A stretch of 64,000 nucleotides of DNA from Glycomyces algeriensis (GTDB taxonomy: Bacteria; Actinomycetota; Actinomycetes; Mycobacteriales; Micromonosporaceae). The position numbers and the translations under genes are program-made. The stretch spans positions 29,217 to 93,216 of the forward strand of contig NZ_JAPZVR010000017.1 of the NCBI RefSeq assembly GCF_027622855.1. Direction: 5' to 3'. Of the stretch, positions 1 to 8,285 are shown in pieces (position 1 is the first letter of the stretch; every line of letters begins with the position of its first letter). The notes below the pieces were generated by a model that made no database searches, had not been told where the DNA came from, and was given only the letters and a program-made list of their open reading frames with translations.

Positions 1-742
1 CACCATCTCCGGGGAGGGCGCGGCGACGCTGCCCACCGGCGAGGCGAACCTGGCGCACAAGGCCGCGAAGCTCGTCGCCCTGTACGCGGGGATCGAACCG
101 GACGTGAAGCTGCACTTGAACAAACGCATTCCCGTGGCCGGCGGCCTCGCCGGCGGCTCGGCGGACGCGGCCGGGGCGCTCATCGCCTGCGCGCGCCTGT
201 GGGAGGTCGAGATCGGCGACGCCGAGCTGGAGCGCCTCGCCGCAGGGCTCGGCTCGGACGTGCCGTTCTGCCTCAAGGGCGGCACGGCGATCGGCAGCGG
301 GCGCGGCGAGCAGCTGACCCCGGTGACCGCCAAGGGCACCTGGCACTGGGTGGTCGCCACGACGGACACGCAGATCTCGACCCCGGAGTGCTACAAGGAG
401 GTCGACCGCCTCCGCGAGGACGGCATCGGCCGCTACTCCTCCGATGTGGACCCACTGGTGAAGGCGTTCGAGTCCGGCGCGAGCGCCGACGACCTCGCAC
501 GGCTGCTCATCAACGACATGGAGGCCGCCGCCGTCAGCCTGCGCCCCCAGCTGGCCTCACTCATGCACGGCGGCCTCGAAGAAGGCGCCCTCGCAGCGCA
601 CGTCTCCGGCTCGGGCCCCACGGTCCTGTTCCTCGCCACGGACGTCAAGCACGCCGTCGCCCTGGCCCGCCGCATCCGCATGCGCGGCGGCGCGAAGAGC
701 GTCCACCTCGCGCACGGCCCGGTGAGCGGCCCGGCCGCCTAG
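1..742 (+). CDS. ispE: 4-diphosphocytidyl-2-C-methyl-D-erythritol kinase (IspE), 5' truncated by window edge
   Basis: This is the C-terminal part of a GHMP-family kinase, open from base 2 of the window. IspE phosphorylates the 2-hydroxyl of CDP-methylerythritol in the cytosolic non-mevalonate (MEP) isoprenoid pathway. The GHMP glycine-rich ATP loop PVAGGLAGGSADAAG is visible near residue 45 of the visible part, and the C-terminal GHMP motif SGSGPTVLF lies near the end. The N-terminal substrate-binding segment is outside the window. The stop is at 740-742, and the next gene converges from the other strand. Other GHMP kinases are possible, but the combination of motifs fits IspE best. Confidence 0.93.
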   Translation, partial: TISGEGAATLPTGEANLAHKAAKLVALYAGIEPDVKLHLNKRIPVAGGLAGGSADAAGALIACARLWEVEIGDAELERLAAGLGSDVPFCLKGGTAIGSGRGEQLTPVTAKGTWHWVVATTDTQISTPECYKEVDRLREDGIGRYSSDVDPLVKAFESGASADDLARLLINDMEAAAVSLRPQLASLMHGGLEEGALAAHVSGSGPTVLFLATDVKHAVALARRIRMRGGAKSVHLAHGPVSGPAA

Positions 743-787
743 GGCCTCAGGGTTCGCAGGGCGCTCAAGCCGCCTAGGTCGCGGCGC

Positions 788-2338
788 TCAAACCGACTCG
801 ACGCCGGACCGCAGCTCCGGGCCTCCGGGCCGGAGCTGCAGCTCCGCGTCCCCGGGCCGGCGTTGCGGAACGACCGGTTCACTGCCGTCGCGTTTGACCG
901 TCCACAAGAACCGGAAGCCCTTCGAGGTCTCCACCGGGCGGTACCGGCCCGGCAGCGACTGGTCGTGCAGCAACTGGCGGAGCAGGGCCCCGTTCAGCGA
1001 GACGTCGTCGAGGAACGCCGAACCCTCGAAGTCGACGGTGGCGTTGAAGTGCACCATGAGGAAGCTCGCGCGCCAGTTCCACGCCGATTCGCGGAACACC
1101 GTGCTCTCCTTGAAGACCGAATGCTCGAAGGAGGCGCTCGACCGGAAGGTCGACCGCGCGAAGCTCGTCCATCCGCCGAACGAGACGGTCTCGAAATCGG
1201 CGTGCGCTTCGAAGGCGACCTCTTCGAAGATCGTCACGCCCGCGAACCGCGCGAGCTCGAAGTCGGCTCCGCCCGCGAACACCGACTTGCTGAAGTTCGC
1301 GTAGCTGTGAAACACCGTTCCCGAGCAGTTCGCGTACCCGTCGACGGCGACGCCGGTGAACCCCAGGTACTCGCGGAACTCGGCCAGCGAGCAGTTCACC
1401 TCGTGGGCGAACCGCGCTTTCGTAAACCAGGCCGCGCCGGAGAACGATGCGCGGCTGAGGTCGGCGACGGAGCTGAACGCGGCCTCCTTGAAATCGACCT
1501 GGTCGTCGAACCTCGCATCAAAGAATGACACCAGCTGCTCGAATACGACACCGGTGAACGACGTCGGCCCCTCGAAGGAGGTGCCGTGAAACTTCGCGGG
1601 GCCGTTGAATCGGACTCTGGTGAAATTGACGTTCCGGAGGCGGCAGTCGCTGAAGTCGACCACGCCCAATGCGGCGTCGGTGAGGTCGAGGCGGTTGTGG
1701 CTCCAGTAGTTCCGGCGCCCGATCCGACGCTTCAGCCGCCGCTGCAGGATCTCCTGCGCGAAGGCGCGCACTTCCCGTTCGGGATCCGCGGGCGGACTCG
1801 TCACCAGGTCGAACGGACGGCGCAGGTACGAGCAGATCTCGTCAAGCACAAGCTGCCGCAGCTCCTCGTGCTGCTCGCCGAGGCGCTCGAGGTTGTAGAG
1901 TCCGCCGATGCGGATGGTCGCGTTGTCCGACGAGAGCTGCTCCACCGCTTGGATGCGCAGTTCGGTGATCCGCTGCTGCGTGCTGTGGAACTCGTCGTGC
2001 TGCTGCCGTCTGAAGCTCAGCACGAGCGCGGAGGCAGCGCCGATGCCCGCGGCCACGGTCAGCGTGGCCCTGACGGTCTCCAGCCGCATCTTCGCGATCT
2101 CCAGGTCGGCCTTGGCGTCTCCGGGGACGCGCAGTGACTCGATCTCGGCCATCTGCAGGTCGTAGTACCACCAGCCGCCGAGCAGGATGAGGGCGAAGAC
2201 GACCAGTAGCACCCAACTTCGGATCGGGCGAGGCCGCCACGGCGGCTTGGGCACAGGGTCCTCGGAGCGACGGCTCCGCGCGTCACCGCGTCGCATGAGG
2301 GCCCGAAGCATCCAGAAGACGAGGGGGCGCAAGGGCAT
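788..2338 (-). CDS. membrane-anchored pentapeptide-repeat protein
   Basis: The 516-residue protein has two hydrophobic segments near the N terminus (about residues 42-60, containing WVLLVVFALILLGG, and about 95-110, containing AAGIGAASALVLSF). A short conserved stretch (LRIQAVEQLSSDNATIRIGGLYNLERL region) follows. Residues about 225-460 are a run of degenerate pentapeptide repeats with F at the centre (xxFxx), expected to fold as a right-handed quadrilateral beta-helix. The arrangement of two membrane segments, a helical linker and a beta-helix recurs in actinobacterial proteins of unknown function. TAGGCT lies 6 bases before the ATG, suggesting a leaderless message. It stands alone, converging on ispE. 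No function can be assigned. Confidence 0.8.
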   Translation of the reverse strand: MPLRPLVFWMLRALMRRGDARSRRSEDPVPKPPWRPRPIRSWVLLVVFALILLGGWWYYDLQMAEIESLRVPGDAKADLEIAKMRLETVRATLTVAAGIGAASALVLSFRRQQHDEFHSTQQRITELRIQAVEQLSSDNATIRIGGLYNLERLGEQHEELRQLVLDEICSYLRRPFDLVTSPPADPEREVRAFAQEILQRRLKRRIGRRNYWSHNRLDLTDAALGVVDFSDCRLRNVNFTRVRFNGPAKFHGTSFEGPTSFTGVVFEQLVSFFDARFDDQVDFKEAAFSSVADLSRASFSGAAWFTKARFAHEVNCSLAEFREYLGFTGVAVDGYANCSGTVFHSYANFSKSVFAGGADFELARFAGVTIFEEVAFEAHADFETVSFGGWTSFARSTFRSSASFEHSVFKESTVFRESAWNWRASFLMVHFNATVDFEGSAFLDDVSLNGALLRQLLHDQSLPGRYRPVETSKGFRFLWTVKRDGSEPVVPQRRPGDAELQLRPGGPELRSGVESV

Positions 2339-2534
2339 GCCCCAAGCCTACGAACCCGCCGCATCGCCTGGGGTTCACCCGGGAACAACGTCGACGACTC
2401 CGACGCACCTGCGGATTGCACGCAATCGTGATCCCTTGTTGCAGTTCGATAAAGAAATCTAAATGGAGCGGTCCAGATAGACCCGGCGCGGCACCCGCAG
2501 CCTCCTCTGGAACGCCCGCGAAGCGCACCAACCT

Positions 2535-2552
2535 GTAACCATGGGCGGTTAC
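2535..2552. promoter_or_regulatory. inverted repeat upstream of the YbaB-like gene
   Basis: GTAACC and GGTTAC are separated by six bases about 40 bases upstream of the start at 2594. The position and symmetry fit an operator or a promoter-proximal hairpin. The rest of 2339-2593 holds the promoters of the two diverging genes, with an AT-richer patch near 2450-2465. No gene is visible there. Confidence 0.35.
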
Positions 2553-2593
2553 GTTCACGCCGTCGCAAGCCCGTTTCGAGAAAGGCGTGGACC

Positions 2594-2953
2594 ATGCCCT
2601 CCGTGTTCGAGGATCCAGAAGGCTTCATGCGGGACTTCGAGAGCCGCATAGCCACCATGGTCGAGAAGTCGTCCTCACTGGACGAGGCGCTGGGGGCGGC
2701 CGCGGCCACCGCCAGATCCGCGGACGGCGAAGTGCGCATCACCGTCGGCCTCGGCGGCGTCCTCCAGGAGATCCACCTCAGCAGCAAAGCGCAGACCCTG
2801 ACCCCGAGGACCCTCGCCGCCATGATCAAGGAGACCTACGACCAGGCCGCGATCCAAGCCGGCGACAACTCGACCCGCGCGCTCGCCGACGTGTTCGGCG
2901 AGGACAGCGCGATCGTCCAGCAGGCCAGAGCGAACCGTCGCCCCGAGGAGTAG
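2594..2953 (+). CDS. YbaB/EbfC-family protein of a type VII-like cassette
   Basis: The 119-residue protein has an N-terminal helix followed by a strand-rich core (EVRITVGLGGVLQEIHLS) and a C-terminal helix. This is the layout of the YbaB/EbfC nucleoid-associated fold. GAAAGG about 10 bases upstream of ATG 2594 is a good ribosome binding site. The stop is three bases from the next start, and that gene overlaps the third, so the three form one operon. YbaB-like proteins often sit beside ESX/WXG100 genes in actinobacteria, where their role is unknown. DNA binding is only inferred from the fold; a chaperone or adaptor role for the downstream proteins is equally possible. Confidence 0.75.
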   Translation: MPSVFEDPEGFMRDFESRIATMVEKSSSLDEALGAAAATARSADGEVRITVGLGGVLQEIHLSSKAQTLTPRTLAAMIKETYDQAAIQAGDNSTRALADVFGEDSAIVQQARANRRPEE

Positions 2954-2956
2954 CGC

Positions 2957-3289
2957 ATGCAGGACCGCAACGAGATCCCGTCCGCGGACGCGTTCGAAGC
3001 ACACGCCGCCGGCGTGAGATCCAAAGTGGTCGATCCCGTGGCGCAGGCCTTCGACGCCGCCCAGCAGAAGGGGTTCGGCGAACTCCTCGACTTCGGCATC
3101 GTCAACCTGCCGTTCGCCGGCGGCGCCGCCGACCTGGCGAACAAGGCCACCGAGGCCATCGGCAAGGCCCGGGAGGGCACCGAGGAACTCGCCAACCGGA
3201 TCAAGGAGACCGGCGAGGCCTACCACGAGAACGACGCGGAGGTCGCTGCCATATTCGACCAGTTCACCAGCGAGACGGAGCAAAAATGA
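2957..3289 (+). CDS. EspC/WXG100-like small protein with YxxxD export motif
   Basis: The 110-residue, mostly helical protein resembles the EspC and WXG100-type substrates of type VII secretion. It has no signal peptide. Near the C terminus (about residue 92) the sequence YHEND matches the YxxxD/E secretion motif of mycobacterial ESX substrates, just before the last helix. A central WXG turn is not evident, so it is closer to the EspC class than to classical EsxA. It lies between the YbaB-like gene and a larger partner that starts inside its stop codon (ATGA at 3286-3289). Export is inferred; no ESX core genes (EccC, EccD, MycP) are in the window. Confidence 0.65.
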   Translation: MQDRNEIPSADAFEAHAAGVRSKVVDPVAQAFDAAQQKGFGELLDFGIVNLPFAGGAADLANKATEAIGKAREGTEELANRIKETGEAYHENDAEVAAIFDQFTSETEQK

Positions 3290-4434
3290 ACGACCTCATC
3301 GTCAATCCCGACAAGTCCGTCCCCGGCGCGGGCACCTTCACCGGCGCGAAGGCCCTGCACAGTGCCCAGCTCCTCGCGAACTCCGAGACCGACCTGGAGA
3401 AGGGCCTCAACGGCACGGTCATGGCGCTGGACGTCCTCGGCATGGTCCTCAACCCGCTCATGGGATTCGCCAAAGCCGGCGTCGGATTCCTCATCGAGCA
3501 CGTCGGGCCGCTCCGGGACTTCCTCGAAGTGCTGGCCGGCGACCCCACCTCGATCAACGCCACCAAGGACACCTGGAAGAACATCGAGGCCGCGCTCGAC
3601 CAGGCCGCCACCGACCTCATCGGCGACGCGGGCACGGTGGGCGACTGGGTCGGCGACGCCGCCGACGCCTACCGGGACAGGATCACCGACTTCGAGGCCG
3701 CGATCCGGGCCGGAAGCTCCGCCGCCGGGAGCCTCGCGAAGTACATGGAGGTCATGGGCATCTGGACCGCGGTCACCCGCGCGCTGGTGCTCGAGCTCAT
3801 CTGCGAGTTCGTGGCCCGGGCGATCATGTACGCGCTCGCTGCGCTGGCCGCTTCGTGGTTCACCTTCGGCGGGTCGTTCGCGGCCATGATCTCGGGGGTC
3901 ATCGCGGACGCGATGGTCCTCATCGCCAAGATCTCGACGCACTTCGCCAAGCTCGGCAACGCCATGTCGAAGCTCGCGGGCCGCTTCCCCAAGCTCGCCG
4001 GGTCGCTCGACGACGCCGGCAAGGCGGTGACGGACTTCGGGATGAAGGGGTACGTGAAGAGCGCCGGCAAGAACCTCTCACAGCACAACAAGATGCTCGA
4101 CCAGCAGGAGGCCGCGATCAGCGCGGGCAAGAACGTCACCGGGCTCGGCGGCAGGATGCCGCACACGCAGGCCGCCAACCAGAAGACGATCTACGACACG
4201 CTGCGGAGCCCGTTCGGCTCCGGCAACCTCCCCGGCACCGGCGTCCTCAAGCCGATCTACAAGGACAAGGTGATCCCCCCGACGTCCCTCGGCGGGCACT
4301 CGGTCACCGGCGGCAGGAGCGTCTCCGAGATCATCGGCGGCTACCCGATGACCGGCATCAAGGGCGGCATGAAGGGCGCCCCCGCCGCGACGCAGGACCC
4401 GCAGCCGCCGCAGGAGGAGCAGCCGCAGCAGTGA
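3286..4434 (+). CDS. WXG100-like large protein, putative type VII substrate or effector carrier
   Basis: The 382-residue protein starts at an ATG overlapping the previous stop. Residues about 85-145 form helices with a tryptophan-containing turn (DWVGDAADAY), typical of WXG100-like heads of large type VII substrates. Residues about 150-225 are strongly hydrophobic (including ALVLELICEFVARAIMYALA), as in PPE-like or LXG-like proteins. The C-terminal 150 residues are Gly/Pro/Gln rich and end in PQPPQEEQPQQ. I recognise no toxin domain. The open frame extends upstream of 3286, but that part overlaps the neighbours out of frame and is not coding. Function unknown; a secreted surface or membrane-interacting protein is the best inference. 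Confidence 0.65.
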   Translation: MNDLIVNPDKSVPGAGTFTGAKALHSAQLLANSETDLEKGLNGTVMALDVLGMVLNPLMGFAKAGVGFLIEHVGPLRDFLEVLAGDPTSINATKDTWKNIEAALDQAATDLIGDAGTVGDWVGDAADAYRDRITDFEAAIRAGSSAAGSLAKYMEVMGIWTAVTRALVLELICEFVARAIMYALAALAASWFTFGGSFAAMISGVIADAMVLIAKISTHFAKLGNAMSKLAGRFPKLAGSLDDAGKAVTDFGMKGYVKSAGKNLSQHNKMLDQQEAAISAGKNVTGLGGRMPHTQAANQKTIYDTLRSPFGSGNLPGTGVLKPIYKDKVIPPTSLGGHSVTGGRSVSEIIGGYPMTGIKGGMKGAPAATQDPQPPQEEQPQQ

Positions 4435-4479
4435 CGCCCGGTCGAGCGGTGCGGGTCCGGAGCCCCGGTCACGCCCGAA

Positions 4480-5241
4480 TCAGACGTTGCGGTCCCAGAT
4501 CATGCGGAGGCCGTGCAGGGTCAGGTTCGGTTCGTAGTGGGTCACGGTCTCGCACTGCTCGATCACGACGGGTGCGAGGCCGCCGGTGGCGACGACCGCG
4601 GTCGGGGTGGTGCCGAGCTCCTCGGTGATGCGGCGGACGAGACCGTCCACTTGCGCCGCAGTGCCGTAGACCATGCCCGACTGTAGACACTCCACAGTGT
4701 TCTTGCCGATGACGCTGCGGGGCTTCACGAGCGGGATCTTGAGCAGGTTCGCGGCGCGGGAGGCGAGGGCGTCGATCGAGATCTCGATGCCGGGTGCGAA
4801 CGCGCCGCCGAGGAAGTCGCCCGTGGCCGAGATGACGTCGATGTTCGTCGAGGTCCCGAAGTCCACGGTGATGCACGGCCCGCCGTAGAGGTGGAACGCC
4901 GCGTGCGTGTTCGCGATCCGGTCCGGGCCGGCCTCGCGCGGGTTGTCGATGCTCAGGCGCACACCGGTCTTGATGCCCGGCGCGATCTGCACGAGGTGCG
5001 CGTGCGGGTAGTACCGCTGCACCATCTTGGCCACCTCCGCGCCCTGCTGGGGCACAGTGGACGACAGGGCGATCCCGCTCAGGTCGACGCCGTCGCCGTC
5101 GAGGAGCGCCCGGAAGGTGAGCCCCAGCTCGTCGGCGGTCGCGTGCGGGTCCGTGCGGATCCGCCACGAGTGCTTGAGGGTCTCGCCCTCGAACACGGCG
5201 AGCACCGTGTTGGTGTTCCCGATGTCGACGCAGAGCAGCAC
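4480..5241 (-). CDS. coaX: type III pantothenate kinase
   Basis: The 253-residue cytosolic enzyme phosphorylates pantothenate in the first step of coenzyme A synthesis. The ASKHA phosphate-1 motif CVDIGNTNTVLAVFEG is at residues 4-19, and the second Asp-containing motif (TVDFGTSTNID) lies at about 123-133. The length is normal for CoaX. The start is GTG with GGGGAA upstream. It is the last gene of a minus-strand run nadB-nadC-coaX, 42 bases from nadC. That gap contains an unusual AT-rich stretch (5260-5290). The same cofactor block holds panC and panD further upstream, which supply its substrate. Confidence 0.95.
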   Translation of the reverse strand: MLLCVDIGNTNTVLAVFEGETLKHSWRIRTDPHATADELGLTFRALLDGDGVDLSGIALSSTVPQQGAEVAKMVQRYYPHAHLVQIAPGIKTGVRLSIDNPREAGPDRIANTHAAFHLYGGPCITVDFGTSTNIDVISATGDFLGGAFAPGIEISIDALASRAANLLKIPLVKPRSVIGKNTVECLQSGMVYGTAAQVDGLVRRITEELGTTPTAVVATGGLAPVVIEQCETVTHYEPNLTLHGLRMIWDRNV

Positions 5242-5257
5242 GGTCGTTCCCCGATTC

Positions 5258-5283
5258 CTATACCATATATCCTATACGATTTT
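5258..5283. promoter_or_regulatory. AT-rich segment between nadC and coaX
   Basis: The bases between nadC and coaX are strikingly AT-rich (TATACCATATAT and CTATACGATTTTCTATT patches), in contrast with the surrounding roughly 70% GC coding DNA. Read on the minus strand it offers TATAGGAT and TATAGGAAT, usable as -10 elements. coaX may therefore have its own promoter besides read-through from nadBC. Confidence 0.4.
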
Positions 5284-6183
5284 CTATTCCTCGAAGTCGA
5301 GTCCGATGTCCAGGATCGGCGAGGAGTGGGTGAGCGCGCCGACGGAGATGTAGTCGACGCCGGTGGCGGCGTAGTCGACCACGCTGTCGAGGCTGATGCG
5401 CCCGGTCGCCTCGAGCTCGGCCCGGTCGCCCACGGACTCCACGACCTCGGCGAGCTCCTTGGGGCTCATGTTGTCGCACAGGAGGAACACGGCCCCGGCC
5501 GCGACCGCCTCGAGCGCCTCGTCGAGGGTCTCGACCTCGACCTGGATGTCGATCTCGGGCTCGGCGGAGCGGACGGCGGCGAAGGCCTCGCTGATCGAGC
5601 CGGCGGCCTCCTTGTGGTTGTCCTTGATCATGGCCACGTCGTACAAGCCCATGCGCTTGTTGTCGCCGCCGCCGGCGCGCACCGCGTACTTCTCCAGGGC
5701 GCGCAGGCCGGGCGTGGTCTTGCGGGTGTCGAGGACGGTGGTGTGCCAGTCGGCCAGCACGTCCGCGAAGCGGCGGGTGTGGGTGGCGACGCCGCACATG
5801 CGGCACAGCAGGTTCAGCGCGGTGCGCTCGGCCGCGAGCAGCGAGCGGGTGGGACCGGAGACGCGGGCGAGGACCTGCCCGGCGCGGATCCGCGCGCCCT
5901 CCTTGGCGAGGTACGCGAACTCGACGTCCCCGGGCATGGCGTGGAAGACCGCGTGCGCGATCGGGAGCCCCGCGAGGAGGCCGTCCGCGCGCGCCGTTAC
6001 GGCCACAGTGGACTTGTGCTCGGGTCCGAAGATCGACTCGGAGGTGACATCGCGGCGGGCGTGCGAGAGGTCCTCGTCCAGGTAGTCCTGGACGGCGACG
6101 TACACGTCTTCGGGGTCGAGGCGGAGGGCGAGCAGGCGCTCGTCCAGTCCGGCCCCGCCGGGCGCTGCGGCGAATCGGCTCAT
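5284..6183 (-). CDS. nadC: nicotinate-nucleotide pyrophosphorylase (quinolinate phosphoribosyltransferase)
   Basis: The 299-residue cytosolic enzyme converts quinolinate and PRPP into nicotinate mononucleotide, the entry step to NAD. The motifs DTRKTTPGLR and YDVAMIKDNH, with their substrate-binding Arg, Lys and His, are clear in the middle. The C-terminal barrel motifs QVEVETLDE and LLCDNMSP are also present. Length and order are as in other NadC proteins. The ATG overlaps the nadB stop (ATGA at 6180-6183), indicating translational coupling, and the product of NadB (with NadA) is its substrate. Confidence 0.96.
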   Translation of the reverse strand: MSRFAAAPGGAGLDERLLALRLDPEDVYVAVQDYLDEDLSHARRDVTSESIFGPEHKSTVAVTARADGLLAGLPIAHAVFHAMPGDVEFAYLAKEGARIRAGQVLARVSGPTRSLLAAERTALNLLCRMCGVATHTRRFADVLADWHTTVLDTRKTTPGLRALEKYAVRAGGGDNKRMGLYDVAMIKDNHKEAAGSISEAFAAVRSAEPEIDIQVEVETLDEALEAVAAGAVFLLCDNMSPKELAEVVESVGDRAELEATGRISLDSVVDYAATGVDYISVGALTHSSPILDIGLDFEE

Positions 6184-7850
6184 GCGATGGGCTCCCAGGT
6201 GGTTTCGAGCTCCCCGTCGGCGCTGATGGAGAGACTGAGGTGGCCGAGCCAGTCGGCTTCGGCCTCGGGGTGGTCCTCGCGCCAGTGGCTGCCTCGGGTC
6301 TCACGCCGCCGGTGGGCGGCGGCGGTGACCGCGGTGGCGACGGTGAGGAGGTTGGTGGCCTCCCATGTGGCCGGTCGAGGACGTCCGGACACATTGTCCC
6401 CCAAAGCCGTCAGCGACTCAGCGGTGCCCTCCAGTGACGCCTCGGACCGGAGCACCCCGGCGCCGGCGGTCATCGCCTCCTGGATCGGCGCGCGGGAGGT
6501 CGTGGAGCAGACGTCGCCCTCGCCCTCGGGCGCCTCGGCTGCGCCGGGGCTCGGCTTGTGCTCGGCGAGGTCGTCCGCGATGCGCTGCGCGAACACGAGC
6601 GCCTCGAGCAGCGAGTTGGAGGCGAGGCGGTTCGCGCCGTGCAGGCCCGTGCAGGCGGCCTCGCCGGCAGCGTAGAGCCCGGGAACACTGGTGCGGCCGA
6701 ACAGGTCCGTGCGCACCCCGCCCGAGGAGTAGTGCGCGGCGGGCGCGACCGGGATCATGTCGACCACCGGATCGATGCCCAGCGCGCGGCAGGACGACGT
6801 GACGGTGGGGAAGCGCGTCTCCAGCATGTCCTTGCCGAGGTGGCGGGCGTCCAGCCACACGTGCGACTGCCCCTCGGCCCGCATGCGGGCGGTGGCGGCC
6901 TTCGCGACGACGTCGCGCGGGGCGAGCTCGGCGAGCTCGTGCGCGCCGACCATGAACCGGTCGCCCGAGAAGTCGCGCAGGTGGGCGCCCTCGCCGCGGA
7001 TCGCCTCGGTGATCAGGGGCTGTCGGTCCCCGCCGATACCCTCGAGGAACAAGGCCGTCGGATGGAACTGGACGAACTCAAGGTCGGTCACCGTCGCCCC
7101 GGCCCTGAGGGCCAGCGCCACGCCGTCGCCGATGGACACCGAGGGGTTGGTGGTGGACTGGAAGATCTGGCCGAGGCCGCCGGTGGCGAGGACGACCGCG
7201 CGGGCCTCGACGCCGCCCACGCCGTGCTCGACGCCTTCGCCGAGGATGTGGAGGCTGACGCCGGCCGTGTGGCCTTTGGCGTCGGTGAGCAGGTCGAGGA
7301 CCATGGCGTGTTCGATGATGCGGATCCAGGGGTCGCGGAGGACCGCGGCGTGGAGGGCGCGCTGGATCTCGGCGCCGGTGGCGTCGCCGCCGGCGTGCAC
7401 GATGCGGCGGGCGCGGTGGCCGCCTTCGCGGGTGAGCTGGAGTGAGCCGTCGGGGTGCCGGTCGAACTCGGTGCCGAGGTGGATGAGGTCGGCGATGCGG
7501 GCGGGGCCTTCGGTGACGGTGACGTCGACCGCGGCCGGGTCGCAGAGGCCGACGCCGGCGATCTGGGTGTCGCGGGCGTGCGCTTCGGGGGTGTCGACCG
7601 GGTCGAGGACGGCGGCGACGCCGCCTTGGGCCCAGCGGGTGGAGCCGTCGTCGATGCGGACTTTGGTGACGACGGTGACGTGGAAGCCGGCCCGGCGCAG
7701 GTTGAGGGCGCAGGTGAGGCCGGCGACGCCGGAGCCGATGACGCACACGTCGGTGGTCTCGGTCCAGGTCGGGGCCGCGGCGCGCAGCCGCCGCGGCAGG
7801 CGCGGCAGGTCCGGCAGTGGCACTGAGTGAGGCATGGTCGCGGGTGACAC
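6180..7850 (-). CDS. nadB: L-aspartate oxidase
   Basis: The 556-residue FAD flavoprotein oxidises L-aspartate to iminoaspartate for quinolinate synthesis. The Rossmann motif VIGSGVAGLTCALN lies near residue 37, RWAQGGVAAV at about 70, and the succinate-dehydrogenase-like C-terminal motif AAGEAACTGLHGANRLASNS at about 400. The start is taken as GTG 7850 because AGAAGG sits about 10 bases upstream; an in-frame ATG at 7835 is the alternative. It heads nadB-nadC-coaX. The quinolinate synthase gene nadA, often adjacent in actinobacteria, is absent from the window and must lie elsewhere. Confidence 0.95.
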   Translation of the reverse strand: MSPATMPHSVPLPDLPRLPRRLRAAAPTWTETTDVCVIGSGVAGLTCALNLRRAGFHVTVVTKVRIDDGSTRWAQGGVAAVLDPVDTPEAHARDTQIAGVGLCDPAAVDVTVTEGPARIADLIHLGTEFDRHPDGSLQLTREGGHRARRIVHAGGDATGAEIQRALHAAVLRDPWIRIIEHAMVLDLLTDAKGHTAGVSLHILGEGVEHGVGGVEARAVVLATGGLGQIFQSTTNPSVSIGDGVALALRAGATVTDLEFVQFHPTALFLEGIGGDRQPLITEAIRGEGAHLRDFSGDRFMVGAHELAELAPRDVVAKAATARMRAEGQSHVWLDARHLGKDMLETRFPTVTSSCRALGIDPVVDMIPVAPAAHYSSGGVRTDLFGRTSVPGLYAAGEAACTGLHGANRLASNSLLEALVFAQRIADDLAEHKPSPGAAEAPEGEGDVCSTTSRAPIQEAMTAGAGVLRSEASLEGTAESLTALGDNVSGRPRPATWEATNLLTVATAVTAAAHRRRETRGSHWREDHPEAEADWLGHLSLSISADGELETTWEPIA

Positions 7851-8221
7851 GTGCCGTTGCCCTTCTAGCGGTGGGCGCCCGGTGGCCCGGGTGCCCGTTC
7901 GATGGGTGCGCCGCCGATGGGCACGGCGGTCGGCTCAACTGTGCCCCTGCGGGCACGGTGGGTGCCAAGCGGGTGTGACGTGGGTCCCGCAAATGGGACG
8001 GGCGAGGCGGGAGCACGGCGGATCGCGACGGGTCGGCTCGCGCCGCGGCTGCGCTCGCGCGGCTCGTTTCGGTGGACCGCCGACGCGGTTCGGGCGGTGG
8101 CGGCGCCGGACTCCGGGCACGCCGCAGGCTCGCCGCGCCGCTGGGAAAGGGCCCCCGGTTGCAACGCTAGCGGGGCGAACCTGAAGGGGAGCTGAAGCGG
8201 GCCGGTCGTCAATGTGCACGG
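7851..8221. other. non-coding region upstream of nadB
   Basis: This stretch between the S10 peptidase gene and nadB holds no convincing gene. Open frames here are random GC-rich ones. It should contain the nadB promoter. GTGCCC/GGGCAC-type inverted repeats occur around 7930-7960 (for example TGTGCCCCTGCGGGCAC), which could be an operator for a NAD-responsive repressor, but I cannot assign one. Confidence 0.4.
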
Positions 8222-8266
8222 CCGGGCCCGGCGTTCGCCGCTTGCGGCGGCATCGGCCGGGCCCGG
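8222..8266 (-). terminator. nested hairpin after the S10 peptidase gene
   Basis: An outer stem (CCGGGCCCGGC at 8222-8232 with GCCGGGCCCGG at 8256-8266) encloses an inner stem (CGCCGC TT GCGGCG, 8236-8249). It lies 20 bases past the stop at 8286 and lacks a clear T run, as is common for actinobacterial terminators. Confidence 0.6.
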
Positions 8267-8285
8267 ATACGCGTGCATCTTGGTG

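Noticed and set aside
2594..4434. A complete type VII secretion locus
   Set aside because: No EccB, EccC, EccD, EccE or mycosin gene is present; only substrate-like genes are seen.
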